A stretch of 64,000 bases of DNA from Amylostereum areolatum (taxonomy: Eukaryota; Basidiomycota; Agaricomycetes; Russulales; Stereaceae): contig SAXG01000003.1 in assembly GCA_012932865.1 (NCBI GenBank), positions 434,001-498,000 on the forward strand, given 5' to 3'. Under the pieces are notes generated by a model. That model searched no databases, was not told the origin of the DNA, and saw only the letters and a list, made by a program, of their open reading frames with translations. Shown here in pieces: positions 58,559 to 64,000 of this stretch. Position numbers and translations under genes: made by a program. Positions within the stretch are counted from its first letter, which is position 1. The number at the start of each line of letters is the position of its first letter.

Positions 58559-60870
58559 ATGAGTGCCTTTGGGACATCTAGCAACTTGTTTGGCCAAAAT
58601 AGCGCAACCAACAATGCCACTGGCTCGATCCACTCCCTTCGGCCTCAATTCCACGGGCACCAGCAATGTGTTTGGAAACCTATCGGGGGGTGCGTTTTAG
58701 CTCATTTCTGCCCTTCACAGGACCTAATATGTAGTTTAATGTGAAGGAAATACTTCTGGGGCTGGTTTGTTTGGGACTACGCCTTCTACTGGTATGTAAT
58801 CCGTTCTGGTTCGGTTGGTGTGCGAATAAATGTGTCTCTATTTCTCCCCAGGCGCAGGCGCAGGACAGACCACCGGAGGATCTCTATTCGGTAATCCGAA
58901 GCCTACGGGCACGTCCTCGCTTTTTGGAACAGCAACGAACACAACACCTGGTGCAGGAGCTGCCGCCACTCCTTCTCCCTTTGGCGGCAACAATAACGCC
59001 AACATTGGGTCGAATCCTAATCCTTTGTTTGGAGGTGCTACCGCTGGGTCCAATAATCCCTCGGCTACCCCCTCCTTTTTTGGCGGCGCAAACACAAACA
59101 CCAGTGCCAACACCAACCCACTGTTTGGAGGAGGCGCGACTGGATCCACGAATAACACTGGGAACGCAGGTGCTGCGGGTAATCAACCAGCTGCATCAAG
59201 CAATCCTTTCGGCGGAGGGTTGTTTGGTACAAAGCCTGCAGAACCCGCCGGCGGAGTGGCCAAACCTGCGCCTTCGAACTGTAGGTTCTTGTCACATGTG
59301 TATGACATGGCCGCCAACCAAAAACTTCTCACAATCTAGTCTTTGGCCCACCGCCAACCACTTCAGGAGCTACGCCCGCTGCAGGTCAGTCTTCAACCGC
59401 CGCACCTTCTCCGTTCAGCGGATTCGGTGCACCCAAGACGGCTTCCGCCAATACGGCACCAACAACGCTTCCTGGAGGAAGTCTGTTTGGTCCACCCAAA
59501 GCGGCAACTCCAACACCTGCTGCTCCTGTAGCTGCTGCCCCATCGCTTGGCGCATTTTCTCTGGGTGGTGCCGCGGCACCTGCAAAACCCCCCGCGCCTG
59601 CAGCTGGCACAACTCCAGGTGAGTTCATTCTGTAGTTGTGATCGGGGCGCCCTCTCAATCGCTTGTCACAGCACCCGGTGGTCTGTTTGGGAACTTTGGG
59701 TCTAAACCTGAAGAGAAGAAGGACGGGGCTGCAGGTCGGAAAGTCGTCATACTCTATAACATCACTAGCTGATCATTGCGATAGCCACAACCGCGACACC
59801 AAGCCCATTCGGGTCTTCCACGACACCTGCAAACACAACTACTCAGGCCTCTGGCACGAGTACCACAGGAGGGACATCTTGTTCGTACATAACCATCTTC
59901 TTACATACGGTGCTGATGGGCTATTTAGCGTTATTCGGGGGTCTGGGATCGACAGCTGCTCCCAAAACTGATGCAACAAGTGCGCTTCTTTTATAACCGC
60001 TTTACCGCTACCCTCTCTTACACCCACCCAGATGCTTCCTCTGCGCCAGCACCTGCTACAACATCAACTGCCATCTCCGTACCACCCCCGTCAATGCTGA
60101 GAGGCAAGAGTATAGAGGAGATCGTGAACAAGTGGTCCACCGAGCTGGAGACGCATGTTCGCGACTTCACAAAATTCTCTTCCGAGGTCGCGGTTTGGGA
60201 CCGTGCTCTCATCGAGAACGGCAACCACGTGCGCTCCTTTCTTTGGTCCTGTTCTTTCCCACAAGCTGACGCTGGTTCTGCGACGGTAGCTTGCGGCGCT
60301 ATACAGCCACGTTCTTGCAGCGGAACGGGAACAGAACGACATCGACCAAACTCTGGACCACGTCGAGCAGCAGCAAAAGGAGCTCGGTGCCACGCTCGAA
60401 GCGTACGAGAAGCAAATGGGCGATATTCTTGGGGGGCAGGGCGGTACAGGCACTCTGCGCGGATTGGACACTGGCCCCGCGGATACGGAGCGCGACAAAA
60501 AGTGGGTCGGATATCCCTCATTCTCTGCGAAGGAATACTCACAGAACCGGAACCAACCAGCTACATTCTCGCGACGGAGCTGCACAACCAACTGGACGAT
60601 TTGTCCTCGTCGCTCACGCAGCTCATTGACTCGGTCAACTCGGTCTCGCTCACGACGGATGACAAAGGGGCCGCGGGCGAGGATGCGATGGCGCAGATCG
60701 CGCAGGTGCTCAGCAGCCATCTAGAGAGCTTGCAGTGGATCGACGGCGCGTCGCGCGAGTTGGAGGGCAAGGTGTCCGAGGTGGAGAAACGTGTGCGCGA
60801 CGCGGGCGTCGGTTACAATGGTACTGCTCCCGGGAACGGTGGTAGGTCGAAGGGGTTCGGGCTCCGGTGA
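58559..60870 (+). CDS. NSP1: FG nucleoporin Nsp1/Nup62
   Basis: Central-channel nuclear pore protein. The N-terminal two thirds are FG-rich (SLFGNPKPTGTSSLFGTA, NPLFGGG, SLFGPPKAA, GLFGNFGSKPEEKK). The C-terminal coiled coil begins SMLRGKSIEEIVNKWSTELE and runs through AEREQNDIDQTLDHVEQQQK, ATELHNQLDDLSSSLTQLID and VEKRVRDAG, matching Nsp1_C. The in-frame TAG at about 60288 lies inside an intron that ends there; splicing gives ENGNHLAALYSHV. One extra base at 58628, between TGS and STPFG, breaks the first exon. Introns are short. This gene starts about 315 bases after the LINE's right target duplication. Confidence 0.9.
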
Positions 60871-60988
60871 ATGTGGTGTGGGGAGTGTAGATTATACCAA
60901 CTCAGGACAGTAACCATCAGAATAGTGCATTTATTCAGATGCAATGCCATTAGCTTTGGATATACCATACAGGATCGCTCGCGCTTGA

Positions 60989-62473
60989 TTAGACAACAGA
61001 GGCCCATGTTCCACTTCCCTCCTTCCAGGGGGAACCCTCCCACATCCTCAGCCGCCAAAGAGCGATCGCGAGAGGAACGCTGTCGGAACGCTGAGCGGTG
61101 GTGCCACTAGAGTAAAGGACAAATGCGTGACTCGCTTTCTCGTCACCCCGAGGGGGCGACGACGGCGACGTCTTCGCGGTCAAATCAGTCTCTTTTTTCC
61201 GTGCGCGGCGCTCGATGGAGAGCAGCTGAGTGAGTCGCTGGTGAAGGGCTACGCGTTGGGAACGGGAAGGAAACAGGGAGACGCCGTTGTACAGCGGAAC
61301 CTGGGCGGGAGAAACAGTGCCTGGAAGGCCGTCGGATTCTATTTCCTTAGAGCCGAGGAGATGGAGCGTTGAGACGGGTGGTGGCGGTCGTTTTGGCGGG
61401 GGGCGCAAATCGGCGGTAGCGTCTGGAGCGTCTGGTAAGGCCGTTGTGTTGGGCGCGGGACGTGTTCTGGTGGTAGGATCCCGGTTCAAGGGAGGTACCA
61501 CGAGGATGGCGACGGCGTCCAAGTGCGGCAATGAGTCGTTCTTCCTAAATTCGGAAAATTCAGCACGGGTAAGTCGCCGCAAGAGAGGCGCTTCCACCGC
61601 GTTGTGGGAACGAGTCTTTAGGCGGTCGCACAGGAGCTCGAGCTCCTGAAGAACGCGCAGACGGAGAAGATGAGCTATGTGGGGAGCGAGAGAAGGTGAG
61701 ATCGTGGTGTGTGGTGGGGTGCGATGTTTCCAAGAAGACGCTGTCGTCTACATAAGTGACCACGTTGTGAAATGAGAGGATGAGACGAACGTCGGGAGGT
61801 TAGTTCGCTGATAACGGAGTTGCGGCAGAGGATGTAGTTGCCCCTCCGACTACGCAGGCTGCAATATTTGGGATGTTCGAGCCCGTCAGGGAGAAGAACA
61901 TAACGTTCGCGTTTAGTAGTGATGCGAGAGGAGGGGATGCGCCGTGCGGCAACACGGACGAGGAAGTCTGTGTAACAATGAGAGAAAAGAAGGATTGCGA
62001 AGAGAGAGTACGAGCTTGCCGGTTGGAAGGTAGCGCTCTGTTACCAGACATCTACGGATAGGGGACGCGAGCATACGCACTGCATGGGGGTTAGTGAGCG
62101 TCTGAGGGAGCAGTATGAGACGAACGGTACGGGTTCGCCCATTGGTCACGCTCCAGGGCGGACATCTCGCGAGGAGCGTCGGGCTCGACAGTGCCATCCC
62201 TTGATATTGTGTTCTTCTTTTGGTTTGGATGAAGGAAGACGTGGGGAGGTAAGATTTGTGGTGTACGAATTGGCTGGGATTTGCGATGGGGTTAAGGTCG
62301 AGAAGGACAGAATGAGCGCTGTGGGAAGGCAAAACGGGGAGTTGGTTGCGAAGAGAGCGTCTACCACGAGCGATGCGACGCGTTTTGTAGAGTGGTTTTC
62401 GTTGAGGGAGGGTTTTTGGACAATGATTTGAGCAACCTCTCGATCAGGCGAGGCATTCGATTCGGCGGAGCGG
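60989..62473 (-). CDS. Unresolved hypothetical gene, exon structure uncertain
   Basis: Not recognised. The last exon (to stop at 60989) gives a 200-residue piece: MEAPLLRRLTRAEFSEFRKN, IEDP-like AVAILVVPPLNRDPTT and a stretch rich in Pro and Arg ending WEGSPWKEGSGTWASVV. Exons upstream include VLQELELLCDRLKTRSHN and perhaps DREVAQIIVQKPSLNENH and VDALFATNSPFCLPTALILS. They do not join in one certain order. Several frames stay open, which is common with short introns. It is divergent from the oxidoreductase gene. The 3' end faces NSP1, 118 bases away. Confidence 0.35.
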
Positions 62474-62530
62474 CCACTCGCGACTGCAAGGAACAGACGC
62501 CGGGGTTGTGTCTCATTCTCGGTGCCGTGA

Positions 62531-62552
62531 CCCTAACCCTAACCCTAACCCC
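62531..62552. repeat. Internal telomere-like repeat (CCCTAA)3
   Basis: Three exact CCCTAA units followed by CCCC (the reverse of TTAGGG, the standard fungal telomere unit) lie between a divergent gene pair, 149 bases before the start codon at 62701. Confidence 0.75.
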
Positions 62553-62700
62553 AGGCGGCGGATCGTCGTGAGCCAACGAGGAACCTTGAATTGAGTCAAC
62601 TGACTTGAGGAGATAACGCGCACTGCTCATCCTCATAGGCCTCATCAATGGTCTACTATAAGTATACGTCCCCTCGATCTCCCCTCGAGTCTCCTCAAAC

Positions 62701-64000
62701 ATGCCCCACGATATCAAAGCCTCCCCCGCCCCCGTTACCCTCGCCATCATAGGCTGTGGTCAACGCGGAAAGGCTTATGCCAAGTACGCCCTCTCCGCAC
62801 CGGACAAGTGCAAGATAGTCGCTATCGCAGAACCTAGACCCAACACCCGCAAGCTCGTCGCAGAGAAGCATGGCGTCGACCACAGTCTCCAGTTCAAAGA
62901 CTGGAAGGACTTCCTCACGGCTTCGCAAGAGACCATTTCTACCATCTCCAGACGTCTCGCCGACGCGGTGCTCATTACCGTGCAGGACCACATGCACGCT
63001 GAACTCGTCGAGGCTTTCGCTGCCCAAGGGTATCACATCCTCTGCGAGAAACCAATGGCTACCTCTGTCGACCACTGTCTTCGAATCGAAGAGGCCGTCC
63101 ACAAGGCTGGCATCATCTTTGGCATGGGGCACGGTCAGCGTCTGTCTATATATCCCCCTTCCTACATTCATCCTTACGTCCAATATAGTCCTGCGCTACT
63201 CCCCATACGGGGCTGCGGTCTCGGAGGTTGTCCGCTCAGGAAGACTCGGCCAGCTGATTAATGTCGTTCACGTCGAGCCCGTAGGTCATTGGCACTTTGC
63301 ACATTCGTATGTCCGCGGCGCGTGGTCCAAAGAAAAAGACAGCTGTTTCTCTCTAATGACCAAGAGCTGCCAGTACGCGTGCAACTTCTCATATTTCGCG
63401 CCTGCTCATTATTACGATAGCGACATCGACCTTCTGTGCAACTGGCTCGCCCCAGCACCCCCCGCCCGCATATCTTCCTTTGGCGGACTTCAACACTTCC
63501 GCAAGGAAGGCAAGCCGTCCGCCGCCGGTTCTGCCAAACGGTGTTTCGACTGCGCCGCCGAAAAGGAATGTCCCTACAGCGCGAAGAAGAGTAAGTTCAT
63601 GCCGCTCCCCCGTCTTATCTCCTCCGTAACCTTTCGCCGAAACAGTCTACCTTGATCCTGTCGTATCTGGAAACACCGGATGGCCAGCAGACGTCATCGT
63701 CGACGGTATCCCCGACCTTGAAAACGTCACCGCCGCGCTCAAGACGACGTCGTACGGCGAATGCGTTTACGAGCGCGACAACGACGTGTGCGACAACCAG
63801 GTCGTCAACATCCACTACACCTCGGGCGCGAACCGCATCTTTCACGATGATCGCGTACACCCAGGCGATATGCGAACGCCAGACGCGCCTGCATTTCACG
63901 CACGGCGAGCTCATCGGCGACATGAGCACGTTCACCGTGACCGATTTCCGCGCGAAGACCACGGTGAAGCACGTCCCCAAGGATGACGGCGGCGGACACG
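62701..64000 (+). CDS. Gfo/Idh/MocA-family NAD(P)-dependent oxidoreductase, 3' end missing
   Basis: Dehydrogenase of sugars or related compounds. The Rossmann start LAIIGCGQRGKAYAKYA has GxGxxG. VLITVQDHMHAELVEAFAAQ leads to the EKP motif (ILCEKPMATSVDH), then GHVLRYSPYGAAVSEVVRSG across an intron at about 63138-63190, and DIDLLCNWLAP with the catalytic-region DxxxH-type block CHDIDLL. A cysteine-rich insert (CFDCAAEKECPYSAKK) follows. One extra base at 63833-63834 breaks the frame between GAN and ASFTM. The gene runs off the right edge; the last residues seen are HVPKDDGGGH. A TATA-like box (CTATAAGTATA, about 62653) is 45 bases upstream. Substrate unknown. Confidence 0.88.

Noticed and set aside
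60284..60290. In-frame TAG in the NSP1 coiled-coil exon
   Set aside because: The TAG is the end of an intron (acceptor); splicing from about 60230 gives the family sequence LAALYSHV directly.

Overview
The window is nuclear DNA of a basidiomycete fungus, most likely an Agaricomycete. Genes are dense and cut by many short introns (about 47-75 bases, GT..AG) with several micro-exons of 7-25 bases. Protein families are fungal: Kch1 K+ transporter, Prp5, Nsp1/Nup82, Hsv2, and a multi-membrane protein of a kind typical of mushroom genomes. No prokaryotic features, rRNA, tRNA or CRISPR were seen. Gene models below were spliced by eye from conserved protein blocks, so exon edges are reliable where quoted and approximate elsewhere.

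Layout. 1-9.9 kb: 3' part of ALG8 (N-glycan assembly), RBG1/DRG1 GTPase, KCH1, a hexose-type MFS transporter. 10.7-17.5 kb: IMP2 mitochondrial protease, ATE1 arginyltransferase, HSV2-type PROPPIN, an orphan CxxC protein. 17.9-18.9 kb: repeat copy A, ending 51 bases before NCS1. 18.9-29.3 kb: NCS1, EMC3, an SLH1/ASCC3-like helicase, kynurenine aminotransferase. 29.9-36.3 kb: ferric reductase and a large ankyrin-DysF-FYVE-RING protein. 36.5-45.7 kb: orphan coiled-coil protein, FUB1/PI31, PRP5 helicase, a DHA1-type drug transporter. 46-52.5 kb: NUP82/88 nucleoporin and three proteasome genes, PRE10 (alpha7), RPN12 and PRE3 (beta1). 52.6-54.6 kb: orphan multi-membrane protein. 54.6-58.5 kb: repeat-rich interval with repeat copy B (inverted relative to A) and a 5'-truncated LINE with a 15-base target duplication. 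58.6-64 kb: NSP1 nucleoporin, an unresolved orphan gene, an internal telomere-like repeat, and the 5' part of a Gfo/Idh/MocA oxidoreductase.

Themes. Most genes are housekeeping genes in divergent or convergent pairs. Four proteasome-linked genes (FUB1, PRE10, RPN12, PRE3) lie within 15 kb; RPN12 and PRE3 share a 190-base divergent promoter. Two partners of the Nsp1-Nup82 nuclear-pore module are about 10 kb apart. The least ordinary items are the near-identical inverted 998-base repeats, one against the NCS1 start; the helicase with a decayed, truncated second cassette; the ankyrin-DysF-FYVE-RING fusion; clustered micro-exons; and at least ten single-base insertions that break otherwise conserved reading frames, most simply read as consensus errors. 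I did not find a convincing new multi-gene system.
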